Source: Vigna angularis (taxonomy: Eukaryota; Streptophyta; Magnoliopsida; Fabales; Fabaceae). Taken from it: 64,000 nucleotides of DNA. The stretch lies in the NCBI RefSeq assembly GCF_016808095.1, contig NC_068975.1:36540001-36604000 (forward strand), read 5' to 3'. Below are positions 46,833 through 58,183 of the stretch, piece after piece. Under the pieces are notes generated by a model. That model was not told the DNA's origin and did not search any database. It was given only the letters and a program-made list of their open reading frames with translations. How positions within the stretch are numbered: position 1 is the first letter of the stretch; each line of letters starts with the position of its first letter. The translations under genes and the position numbers were made by a program.

Positions 46833-49800
46833 GAAAAACATTATACGGAGGAAAATAAGCTACTATTGGTGCTGAAGTTGAGTCACATAATTTCTAAAAT
46901 CTTATATCTATTTTTCTTCTAATATAAAGGTCTTAAAAATTACTTTTAATATACTGTTCTTTACTTTTGTGAATCAAGTTTTATTTAAGACTTAAAATCT
47001 TAAATTTATTGTTATACGAGCATGCTCCAATTAAAAATATTATAAAACCAAGGTTTTAAACTTCCTGCCAGAATGAAGAAAGATTGTAACCATAAAAGAT
47101 TTTAAACCAACTAATAATGTTACTGTTTTGTATTTATCTCACTTTCCGAAAGCACGTGGAATACAATATGATGTCACTGCGTGGAACCGTGAAAGATGTT
47201 CCAATCTTCGACTAGATAAGATTCTTTAATTTTCAGAGTATAAACTGAATCAATTTACAACTTAAACAGCTATTAGAATTATCGATGCTCTCCTTCATTC
47301 CAACCATGGAGAAAAAAAAAACAGAGAGAGAAAGAATTAGTTATTAACATACATAATTAGTTATATAAAATACAAGTAAATTAAACTTTTCGCACCAGAT
47401 TCACAAAATTCATACATAATTAACATATTTCATTGCTTTAAGTATATAATGATTATGTTTTTGACTATAATTTTAATATTATTAAATTTTTTATTAATAT
47501 TAATATTTTTTATTTATATCATTTTATAAAGTGGATTTAATAAATAAAAAATAATTTATTGATTTAATAAAATAGATAATTGAATAATTTTTTTAACAAT
47601 TTCTATATAATTTTTAATATTATTTTCACAAAAATTATAATTATGTATATATATCAAACTATTTTAATTAATTAATCATAAAAACAATGAAATTATATGT
47701 TTTTTTAATGTAATAAAAAATGTGAGTACACGTGTATTCATTCTAGCTATAATAAAATAAATAATTGAAATAATATTACTAAAATAACAAATAAATATGA
47801 TTAATTATTTATTTATTTCATTTAATTCAAACAAATTTATTTTTTATTGTTTTTCTCTACTTTTTTTTTCGTGTTTATTTTTTTCTTCTTAATTATTACA
47901 ACTGTGACAACCACGGTTGAGAACAATGGGTCTGATTATTAGTATCTTGAAAAATCATCTTCAAATCATATCACACCAGAGAATAAAGGGTTATTTCTGG
48001 AAATAATGAAACTACCGATGTTTATATATATTTAAAAATTAAACTCGAAAATATTAATTTAAAAATATTCACGTTTAATAATACTATTTTCATTTTTTTC
48101 ACCTTATTTTTTTTCTTTGTTAGGCAAATATGCTTCTCTTAAACGTTAACTAGTTCATCGTAATTAAAAAACTAGTTAATTTATTTCAGAACCATATTTA
48201 AATGAGTTTTTTTTTTTTTATAAATAATATACGATACAATTAAGATTAAAGAAACGAGTGAATAAATATTTATTAAGGTGATAATAAAAGCAGAAAGTAC
48301 TCAATTAAAATATATTTAATACATTAACTTATAGTATTAAAACTTTAATAAATGTTTTTCGTATATTTATTAGTAAGACAGTAATTTATCAATCCTAATT
48401 AACTCCTTCAAAAATTTGTGTAAAATTTTTAATTCACCCGATAATATACATGAATTATAATTGACCTCCAAACATCAAACATAATTCTATGATAATTCTT
48501 AATTTTCTTTTATTTTGTCTTAATTTTTGCATAGGATCCATTGTTTGAATTACAAAATAATTAAATTTTTTTCCTATAAATCGAAAATACTCACTATTGG
48601 AATAGAGGGGTCTGAGAAAAAAAAAAGAAATACTAAAAAAACTGTAAAACGCCTATGAATAATAATTATTGAGAAAGCCGTTTTATTGTACAATTAATTC
48701 ATTTGTTTCAATTTCTGTTAATTAGTTTAAATACTTTTCTTCACTCATTTTTTTTTTCAGATCCAATTTATTATTTTGATCTTTAACCTTATATGACTTC
48801 ATCATCAAGCGATTTACTTTCAATCCTATCCTTAATTAATTGAAAAACTTTAATTTCTGTCCCTAAATGAACTGTTTTATGTAACATGCATTTTTAAAAA
48901 CTATCGTTTTTCAAGTTGATTGTTATTAATGAAAGTAAAATTTATGATTTTAAGCCTTAGTATTTTTGCTTTCAATTTATGTAAACTCCATGAGCAAAAC
49001 TTACAAAAAAGGTATTTTATTTTTTATATATGCAGTTTTAATTATGAAAAGTGAAGTTTCAATGACCATGAATAGTTAGATTTAATCTATCGAACAGTGA
49101 ATTGCATACGGGACGTACTTATTTTATATGAAATTCATTTGTTTTGTTATTATTTAAATTGAAAATCGAAAAGATTATTAATAATAATAAAAAAAAGAAA
49201 TCGTTCTTGTAGGGTCTTGGTTAGGTCAAATTTATGTAAAGAAATGACAAAAAATATCCGATTATTATTTTTTTGGGCTAATTATAGTTTTCCTAAAATA
49301 TTGAAGTACTATTACTAGTAGTTGTTTAAATGGACGGTGGAGGATTGCACACGTAATAACATACTGTTGTTTAACGTTAATGATTGGCGATTCCAAATAA
49401 AATAGGCATGAGTTTTAATTTCTATAAATATTGTTTAGTGTGGATTTTTCTGGTACCAAAGTTGGGACCAAATTGCTTTTTCTTATACTATAATTTTCAG
49501 AATAAAACTTCACTTAATTGACTTACTATAGGATTTTACCCTTTTTGTAAATTTTATTGCTGAAAAAAAAAAGATGTTTAAAAAAAAAAACAGTTCCCAT
49601 GGTAACGATGGTAAAATCCACAAATTGCATGCGTTTTCCGATGATTTAAAACACCAAAAAACGACAATGAATGTTTGCGGAGATATTTATTAAGGTAATA
49701 AAAGTAGGAAAATAATAAAAAAATGCATTTAAAAGTATAAAAAATATTTAATTTGAGTACTTAGCATTAACTGTGTTCAATAAATATTTTAAGTACATTA

Positions 49801-50326
49801 ATTAGTGTGTGGAGGTTACATTTAGCAGGTTTAAAAAAATATAGATAAAGAAAGAAGTACGACCGGCAGTGCATGCAGCGTTTCTAATTAACTTAAGAAC
49901 GTTTAAATATAATTTAGAAAACTGAAAACTGAAAAAATAAAAAAATGTAAAGTGGAAATTTAAAAAAGAATGAAAAATTAAAAGCGACAGCGTTTATCTG
50001 AGGAGGGAAGTCAAACGTGGGAAAGTGGGTCCCAACGTGAAACATAGTTTGTCTTTGTCTGAAGAAGGCATATATATGAGATATGGTAGAAGGGAGAGGA
50101 ATGGTAGAAGATGAAGAGGGTTGTTCTTGTTTGTGTGTGAGAAAGGTCAATGTCGATGTCAGCACTCAACGGCCATGTGAAACTCGTTTCTGCAATTCTC
50201 AGCGGAATTACCAAAACGCCCTCTGCAGTATCTTACTCGTTCCAATTAAGGTGAGCACAGAGAGAATGTGAGTGAGGGAGTGAGGAAGTAGCACAGAAAG
50301 AAAGCGGTTTCGGTTTTTGATTGGGA

Positions 50327-51865
50327 ATGGATGGTCACAGCGGAGGGACGAGAGGGGAGGCGGAGCGCTGGCTGTACACGGCGAACAAGGTTTTAAGTGC
50401 ACGTGACTTGCACGGGGCTCGCTCATTTGCGATTCGGGCCCGAGAGTCCGACCCGAGATACGAGCCCACCCAGCTTCTTCTCACGGTTATCGATACCCTC
50501 ATGGCCGGCGAGGCCCGGATCAACGACCACCTCGACTGGTACGCCATCCTCCAAGTCCTCCGTTACACTCAGAACATCGACTACATCGCCGTCCAGTACC
50601 GTCGCCTCGCCACCCAGCTCGACCCTCACCACAACCCATTTGCCTTCGCCGCTCACGCCTTCACGCTCGTCAACGACGCCTGGTCCGTACTCTCTAACTC
50701 CACAAAGAAAGCCTTCTACGACAACCAACTCAGACTCCTCACTCAACCCCCACCCCCTCCTCCTCCTCCTCCGCCTCCTCCACCGCCGCCGCAACCTCCC
50801 GCTCCTCCGGTTACCTTCTTCCCGATTCAACCTCCGCAACCAAACTTAAACCCGAACCCGACCACGACCCCTTACCAAGTCCCTCAGCGGGAAAAAAGCC
50901 CTAGGGCTTGGGTGGAGGTGGAAGTGGAGGTGCCGAGTCAGGAGGACAATGCGAGCGAGTTGACTCGGGCGAGTGAGACGGAGAGCGAAGGGGCGAGTTT
51001 CTGGACCGCGTGCCCTTATTGTTACGTTATGTACGAGTATCCGAAGGTGTACGTGGATTGTACGTTGCGGTGTCAGAGTTGTCGGAGGGGGTTTCATGCG
51101 GTGGTGGTACGGTCGCCGCCGAAAGATGGTTTTGGCTCGTTTTGCAGTTGGGGTTTTTTCCCTGTGGGATTTTCTGGAGATTTTAGAGACATCAGCGGTT
51201 CTTCTTCGAAGTGGAACCCTTTTTCCCCTTTGATTCCTTGCGCTTTCAAAAGGGAGGTGCAGCAGAGTAGGAAGCACCATAAGGCGCCTTATGTATTCTA
51301 CGACGATGACGCGTCTGCGGAGTTCGCGGAGGGTTCCGACACGACGAAGGATGATTCCGACGATGATGATTGGCATGGCGGGAATCAGAAGGGAATGGAG
51401 ACGGTGGCGAAGAAGAGGACGAGGAAGAGGGGGAGGAAGAGGGGGAGGAAGAGAAGAAATGGTAATGGTGGTGATGTCAGGAGGGAACCGATTGAGAGGC
51501 CTAGGAGAGGCGTTCATAGTCATACTGGTGGTGATGAGGGGAATGTTAACGGAAATGTGGAGAATGGTGAGGTTGCGGATGGTGAAGGTGATGGTGTTGC
51601 GGCGGCGGCAGATTCTGGTAAGAAGGGTGAGTTGGGTGGTTCTCGGAGGAGGAGTGAGAGGAACTTGGGGAAGTTAGATTTGAATGTAGAGTTCAGCAAT
51701 GAGGTGGAGGAGTCTTTGCATGAAGTGGATGAAGGGAATGAAAATGGGAATGGGAATGCTGAGGATAATATTGAAGGGATTGGATTTTTTGAAGGGCTGG
51801 ACGAGTTCCTCAGTAGCTTGCCCATTCTGAATGCTGTTGCAGATGACAAGGTTAAGGGTCATTAG
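50327..51865 (+). CDS. J-domain-like protein with poly-Pro and zinc ribbon, HPD motif lost
   Basis: Single exon, 512 residues. The ATG at 50327 is chosen because the frame further upstream has no ATG, and MDGHSGGTRGEAERWLYTAN matches the usual start of this plant J-protein type. A helical N-terminal segment (residues 14-65) precedes a J-like domain at about 70-133 (DWYAILQV, FTLVNDAWSVLSNSTKKAFY). At the loop where J domains carry HPD, this protein has DPHHNP (99-104), so the Hsp70-stimulating His-Pro-Asp is absent. Then come 15 consecutive prolines, a putative zinc ribbon with Cys229/Cys232 and Cys249/Cys252 (CPYC, CQSC), a strongly basic stretch at about 361-378 (KKRTRKRGRKRGRKRR) that looks like a nuclear localisation signal, and an acidic C-terminus. 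The coding DNA is much more GC-rich than its surroundings. The role is unknown. A nuclear protein-protein interaction role is inference. Confidence 0.9.
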   Translation: MDGHSGGTRGEAERWLYTANKVLSARDLHGARSFAIRARESDPRYEPTQLLLTVIDTLMAGEARINDHLDWYAILQVLRYTQNIDYIAVQYRRLATQLDPHHNPFAFAAHAFTLVNDAWSVLSNSTKKAFYDNQLRLLTQPPPPPPPPPPPPPPPQPPAPPVTFFPIQPPQPNLNPNPTTTPYQVPQREKSPRAWVEVEVEVPSQEDNASELTRASETESEGASFWTACPYCYVMYEYPKVYVDCTLRCQSCRRGFHAVVVRSPPKDGFGSFCSWGFFPVGFSGDFRDISGSSSKWNPFSPLIPCAFKREVQQSRKHHKAPYVFYDDDASAEFAEGSDTTKDDSDDDDWHGGNQKGMETVAKKRTRKRGRKRGRKRRNGNGGDVRREPIERPRRGVHSHTGGDEGNVNGNVENGEVADGEGDGVAAAADSGKKGELGGSRRRSERNLGKLDLNVEFSNEVEESLHEVDEGNENGNGNAEDNIEGIGFFEGLDEFLSSLPILNAVADDKVKGH

Positions 51866-54800
51866 TGTTAATCCTCCTTTTTTGTTCTTGTTATGTTAGT
51901 CTTTTAATAAGTATCTGGGGGAATATTTCTTTTGTTTCTCTCCTGTTCTGTTCTGTTCTGTTCAGGAAGGATATATTACTCATTCAAGTTTAGTCTACTC
52001 TCTCTCTTTTTCTCTCTAACCATCACATTCACTAATTAGTCCTTAACTTCAACTGTATGTGTGACAATCATTCACCATCCTGCATTGTTGTTTTCATGTG
52101 TTTTATCTATTGGGTTCTGCTTTGGTAATTTTGTGGCTTTGAGAGAAAGACTTCCTGAACAATGTAGTGAATGGGAAAAGTTGAAGGAAGAAGATTTTTA
52201 TCTTGGAGCATTACTGGTGCTCCTTCTCGGTCATGTCTAGTATTTTTCTCTCTTTTCATTTCACCAAAGTAGTGTTTTTTAGAATGGAATGTGTTTGGGT
52301 GTGTGTATAACATTAGGTCTTTGGTTGTCTGTTAGTATGGTGTTGGTTAAGGACACTTATTTAAGTTCCTACACACTCCTTTATGTTGGTTGAAATTGAT
52401 TGGGATTCATGAAATGTCTCATACTATATCATCCACAATTTCATTTCATGTGATTAAAGAGCATTTTGTTTTTAAAAGATTGTCATACTTAGTATTGGAT
52501 TTGTACCTAATAGTACTTGTATGTTTTAAATTGTTGTTCCTGTGCCTGTGCTTTTGTTCGCTTTCAGAAACAGCTGATCTAGTAAAAATCTGCTTTCATA
52601 ATTTTAAGGGTGGATGTTTTGGTTGGTGCTTCTAGTCTTCTGCTTGATTTTAAGCAAAAATCAATCAGAATAAGTATTAGTCCTCTGTTTCCTTTCTGCT
52701 TTCTGCTGTGCAAAAATCAATCTTGAGTTTTTTCTTTTCTTCCTCTCAAAGGATTGTTATTTCTCTGTGGGGATGTTTGCCCCGTTTATTTATTAGTAAA
52801 TCCTAACAAATTCTCTTTAAAACGCTCGTGAAGAAATATCCAATGGAAGTTTTCATTACAAAGTGTTATCAATATATCCTCATTCCAAATTTCAATAAAA
52901 AAAGGATTTTTATAGTTTTTTAACCGTGTTTTAAGGGTACTTGTTATAAATATGTTGAACTATGTCGATTTTTCTTTCTTCTAAATTGTAACGCTTTCAA
53001 TGTAGTCTGGTCCCTCACTCAGACTCACGACGATCATCCCAAGAAAATGTTCTGACCAAAACCAAACATCCTAATTTGAGTGGGTCTGCCTTTTGAACAT
53101 GTTTTTCTGTCCATTTTTCCTTCGTCGTGCACCTCTTTGTTAAAAATTACACTGAAACATTGATTTATTTGTTAAAATAAGTATTAACGATTATGCTGGT
53201 TTTACAAAGTATGAAATTAGAAATTTTGCTGTTTATAAACTTTATTATCAGTTAATTTGCTTCGTTATATTTTAAGAGGACTAAACCAAAGCCGGTTTGG
53301 GCTAAAAGAAAAGCCCAATCTAACTTCATTGGGCTAAAAGAAAAGCCCAATCTAACTTCATTGGGCTAAAAGAAAAGCCCAATTTAACTTCATCTATAAG
53401 TTGTTGCTTGTAGACCCAAACCTTTCCAAGTAACCGTTAGGGTTGGATTGTTTCAATTTGTGTGGGTTTCATTAAGTTGCTTGGATTCGCATGCTTATGT
53501 ACTTAATTCGGTTCAAATTCATTTAATTGGTCGAAATTAAATTTTAACCTTTTATTTCTAGTTATTTTTCTTGTAAAATTTTCAGTTTTTTAATCTTTTT
53601 AATATAAATTCATTAAGCCCACTTCTGGAATATAAAAACAACTTAAATACTACCATTTACGAACTGTTGCCATTTCTGTTTTGCAAGTAAAATGTTTTGT
53701 TGACCACAAAAGTAATGTTTTTATATAAATTACCAGATTTAGTTTCTTCAATTACTGTTGTTGGAAAAAAATGTTAACTATTTTTTTATTAGCATTTTTC
53801 GTATAATTACTTATTTATATATTTTTTAAAGTTAGGTGAAAACAAGGTCAAATTAAGGCGTTTAATAAATTATTTAAAATTTTGCCAACACTTCCATAAA
53901 TGCTTACATCCTAAGAATCTGCCTCAATCTGTGCTGTTGCAGTTCATTTCTTGGCCTTTTTGCAACAATTGTATTCAGTTTTTCATCATCTTACACGTGT
54001 AATGCATATAAATAGACGTCTTGGCTAAATGAGAGCTACAACCTCAAAGACAAAGATTCTCCATTCTCAAGCATTTGGAATTTTCCATGTTTTTTTTTTC
54101 TTGTCGTCTTTTGCTCTGTTTACGGGGGAATAATGTAAAGAAGAAAAGCAGCAGAGGACACGGGAATTCAAAATTAAAATACATAAAATTATACAAAAAG
54201 AAAAAAAAATTAAAGGTGAGATCTACCAAAAATTATTTCATTGTTCTTACTTTCTTTAACAAAATAAAATAAAAGAAGACATATTCATCTCTTCTTTATT
54301 TCATCCTATCATTGAGGAGTTCAAATTCTCTATATCATCAGCTTTATATCATTGAGGACTTGCTGGATATAAACTCTAGAGAATTTCTAAGGTTCTAATT
54401 CCCTTTTGGTCAAATTACCTTTTATAAAGGAATCTCAATTTTACGCCATTCATGCATAGTGATTAGATAATAAGACATGTACTATTTCAAATATTGCTTC
54501 ATTCAATTTTGCTCTTTCAATTATTTTCATTGATTTGTCATATTTTTTAAACGATTCCCATATCACCCAGAAGTGACCAGTCACACATCTGAGCTTTTTT
54601 TTCTACAATATTAAAAATTGAATTTATCATCTCATTTCATATACTCTGTGTAAATTTTCTATCACAAATATATATTATGTTATTATCATTAATATTAGAA
54701 AAAGTTGAAATAATTTAAACTGTATGTTATGTGACTCATAATAATAAAAAAAAGGATATTTACAAAAGCTATAAATCTACTTATCAGAAGAAATATTGGA

Positions 54801-55218
54801 TGAGTAACAGTAGAAATAGGGTGTATGATTGATCTGATATGATCAGAGGCTTATACGTGCATTTCCTTTGGGGGTACTTTCTATTTTCACCGTACATATG
54901 TAATATTCGAGAACTTTCCAAAAATTTACTTGGTCTTATCCTCTGGTGGGCTAAAATGGAATTGTGATCTGTGAGAGAGGTCAGAAAGTCAAAAGCAAAG
55001 CTTGAGAGTACCATCACAACATCATGGGTAACTGGTGGTGGAGGAGCAAAGGAATAACCTTTTTGTTGTCCCTTTTACCTTTGTTTAAATACCTTGATTT
55101 CTCCGTCTTTCTTGGAGACAATCCAACCAACTTCACCCACCAACTACTATTTTAATTCCCAACAGAAAAATGCCTTTTTTATTCACACTTCCACCTTCAT
55201 TTCAGTTTCATTTCAGTA
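51866..55218. other. Intergenic region between the J-protein and carbonic anhydrase genes
   Basis: 51866 to about 52300 is the presumed 3' UTR of the J-protein gene. 53297-53393 holds a triplicated 32-bp unit (separate entry). A TATA-like ATATAAATAG near 54006 precedes a 34-codon frame treated under findings. 54900-55218 should contain the carbonic anhydrase promoter and leader. No other gene is supported. Confidence 0.5.
53297..53393. repeat. Triplicated 32-bp unit with TGGGCT/AGCCCA inverted arms
   Basis: Three tandem 32-bp units, each TTGGGCTAAAAGAAAAGCCC followed by AATCTAACTTCA. Each has arms TTGGGCT and AGCCCAA that could pair as a hairpin. TGGGCY is the plant site II element, and GTTAGGGTTGG at about 53437-53447 contains a telo-box-like TTAGGGTT. 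That pair of motifs marks promoters of ribosomal-protein, snoRNA and other growth genes, but no transcript was identified here. Confidence 0.8.
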
Positions 55219-58183
55219 ATGGCAGTTCCTGCATCCTTCTCTCTTTCCTCTGATCCCTTTGCTTCCAAATCTGCCACATCAACGGTATTTATTGCTCTGT
55301 ACTCACATCTCATGTGTTTTATCTCTTACGTGCCCATTTTGTTATTCTGCTTGTGAATTGTGAATAAACTGATCATTATAGCTAAGCAGATCTTTGGTTG
55401 CGCCGCGCCGAAAAAGGGGAACTTTGACCATACCCATTTCACTTTCTTCACTGCATTTAGGTCAGTGCCCATCTTCCTCTGCTTCAATCGTGCTCGGTTC
55501 TCTTACTTTCTAGTCTTGTGTTGATTTTCATGTCTTGGGTGTTCGTTCCTAGCTAGTGTAATTAGCTGAAACTTGCAAGATTCAATCTTTACTTCGTTTT
55601 CAAGTTTCATAGTAGATTTGTAAATGCTATTCTAGCAAAGATAAATGAAAATGGTTATAAACTTTGCATATCCCCTAAACGTTGAGTGGAAAACGAATTT
55701 AATGGATGAAACTGAGGATTCTCCGTTCTGATCCCTAGCTGATTTAGGTTACAGAATTGCAGATTCCTTGTGCTGAATTGCCTGTTTGATAACTTTAAAT
55801 CTGTTTGTACACAATCTATTAATGAGTATGCAGATCTAATTTTCCTGCCGTGTATTCAGTATGTTCGGGCCCTAATTCTAATATTTGTTTGAATAGATTA
55901 CAGCTTTTGCAGCTATTTCTTAGAAGTAAAAGCAATTAACTAATTCATGAAGTCTTCCTTTTCTTTTTACGTGCATTTTATATGATGCTCTAATGTTTGC
56001 AGGAGAAATCAAGGTTACACTTTAAAGGCTTCAATGGGGCCTCCGGGATTTACAGAGAAACTTAATAACAAAAAGCTAAATACTTTAGTTGATGCTGAAG
56101 ATGGGTGTGATATATTTAATGACCTGAAAGACAGGTTTCTAAATTTTAAAAAGAATAAATACTTGTAAGCTTCAGAAAGCCCTTATTTGAAGTGTTCATT
56201 TTTTATGCCTAGTTTAGGGAGAAGCTTATATATACTGTTTATGGCAGGAAAGATATTGACCACTTTGAAAATCTTGCGAAGGTTCAAACACCAAAGGTAA
56301 TTGACCTCTGTCTTCTGTCTTCTATTTTACCTACCCATCCTTTCGGTCAAGTCTTTGGTTGTTTATTAATTTATCATTTATGGTTTGTTTCTTATTCCAT
56401 TCAGTTCATATCAAGTTGTCTACTGAAGCATTTACAAATAAGCCTTCTTTACTAACAATTGCCAGAACAGTTCATGGTTATTGCTTGTGCAGATTCTAGG
56501 GTATGCCCCTCTACTGTCCTGGGATTTCAACCAGGAGAAGCATTCATGATTCGCAATATTGCTAATTTGGTTCCTACCTTTGAGGTACAAGTCTCACTGC
56601 AATTGATTTGGCTGCCTGTCTTGACCATATTATTATCATTGCTAAAGTTTGAACGAAATAGATACCCTTCCTCTAATTCCTTTTTCCCGGTGCAGAGTGG
56701 ACCCTCAGAAACAAATGCCGCACTGGAATTTGCTGTGAACTCCCTTCTGGTAAGCATTTTTTTTTACTTAAAAGGTGTAAGGCAAGATTTATCCTCATCA
56801 TTTGAAACTTCTAATGCTTTTGTTACTTTATCTATCATCTATTTAATTATTCTCTGTTTCTTCCGGCAGATTGTGTAGTTTTTTGAAGTTCAAAATGACT
56901 TTTGTTAAATACTGACTGATTTTATGATAACTATAACTTTTATGGAGAGATTGATTTTTAATATTAAGTTTCAGAAATGAGGCTGAAGGAATGAGTTTTT
57001 TTGTCTTATTTGTTTATAGCAGCGATGCTAAGTTGACTGCAAAATACTTGATTGAAATTGGGAGCAACCGAAGTCAACCTTTATAATAACATCTCATAAG
57101 ACATGGCTTGCAAGAAATATCTGTGGAATACTTGATTGCACAAGATTCTAATAACTTTCTAAATTTCTGGTCCGAAAGCTCTAACATTTGTTCTTTCATT
57201 CATTGCAGGTTGAGAACATCTTAGTCATTGGCCACAGCTGCTGTGGCGGTATACGTGCCCTGATGAGTATGGAAGATGATGATGTTGAAAAAAGGTACTT
57301 AATTGTATATTTTGGTTGTCCTTATGCTTTTTTGAATGAAATGTGACATACATTTCTAAATTGAAAATATATTTTTCTACTTGTAGTTTTATAAAAAGTT
57401 GGGTCATTGGTGGGAAGAAGGCAAGAACAAAAGCCAAGGCTGCTGCTTCTAACCTCAGCTTTGATGAGCAGTGCACGCATTGTGAGAAGGTGATATATAT
57501 TTTTGTTCTTAGATTTGATGTGTGTGTTTGCGTTATGTTTTCTGTTGCTTTTTCATTCTGTTAATCTTTCTCCCCAGTTTTGGATTTTTGTATCTAAAAA
57601 TACTTGATTGATTGTAATGGATAATTGGGGATTGGGAACTAGGAAGCGAATGTTGACTCCTGTATTGGCTTCCAATGCATTGTAGAAATGAAATCAGTCA
57701 AAAAGAAAAGATGCCTCGATGAATCACTCTGCCCTATTTTCTGACAGTCCTAACTCCTTAACTGAAGTTCATGTTGAGAAACCAAACACCTTATTTATGT
57801 TGCCCTTGTAAAAATAGGATCTGCATCTTTAGGAACAAAAGTGTATTTCTTTGAGTTTTGTCTTGTGGTCTTCATTGAATGTCCCCACCCCATTGCTATC
57901 ATTGGTACGATCTAAGTACTAGGAGTCATGCAAAATGTTGAATACTTTCAAGTTTAAGGCTTTAAATGTTCATCTTATGCAGGAATCAATCAACCATTCC
58001 TTGTTAAACCTACTTACTTACCCCTGGATAGAAGAAAAGGTGGCGAATAAAGAACTCTCTATTCATGGTGGTTACTACAACTTCATTGACTGTTCATTTG
58101 AGAAATGGACACTTGATTACCGGGGAACTAAATTAGAGGAAAATGGAAGAATTGCTGCCAAAAACAAAATATTTTGGTGTTGA
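55219..58183 (+). CDS. BCA: Beta-type carbonic anhydrase, probably plastid-targeted
   Basis: Nine exons: 55219-55284, 55382-55464, 56003-56164, 56248-56296, 56471-56584, 56696-56749, 57209-57294, 57387-57489 and 57983-58183. They give 918 nt, 305 residues. The enzyme interconverts CO2 and bicarbonate. Expected zinc ligands are Cys126 (ACADSR), His185 and Cys188 (GHSCCGG), with the Asp128-Arg130 dyad. Other family landmarks are [38 protein letters not shown] and WTLDYRG. Residues 1 to about 55 are Ser/Arg-rich and low in acidic residues, as in a chloroplast transit peptide, and the layout resembles plant BCA5. The exon 2 end is uncertain: a donor at 55464/55465 keeps frame with the strong acceptor before 56003. 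The better-looking donor at 55460/55461 would need a later acceptor and would delete about six residues of the presequence. Confidence 0.93.

Larger units (their letters stand above)
42719..50326. other. AT-rich gene-poor region upstream of MADS gene 2
   Basis: 7.6 kb with no coding region or RNA gene I can support. The first few hundred bases should contain the MADS gene 2 leader and promoter. The last 250 bases are the leader of the J-domain gene. Two TRIM-like remnants (45291-45572 and 46407-46832) are annotated separately. The rest is low-complexity AT-rich DNA. Confidence 0.5.

Noticed and set aside
50423..51523. Long minus-strand frames over the J-domain gene
   Set aside because: They are Arg/Pro-rich antisense shadows of the GC-rich coding exon, with no recognisable domain.
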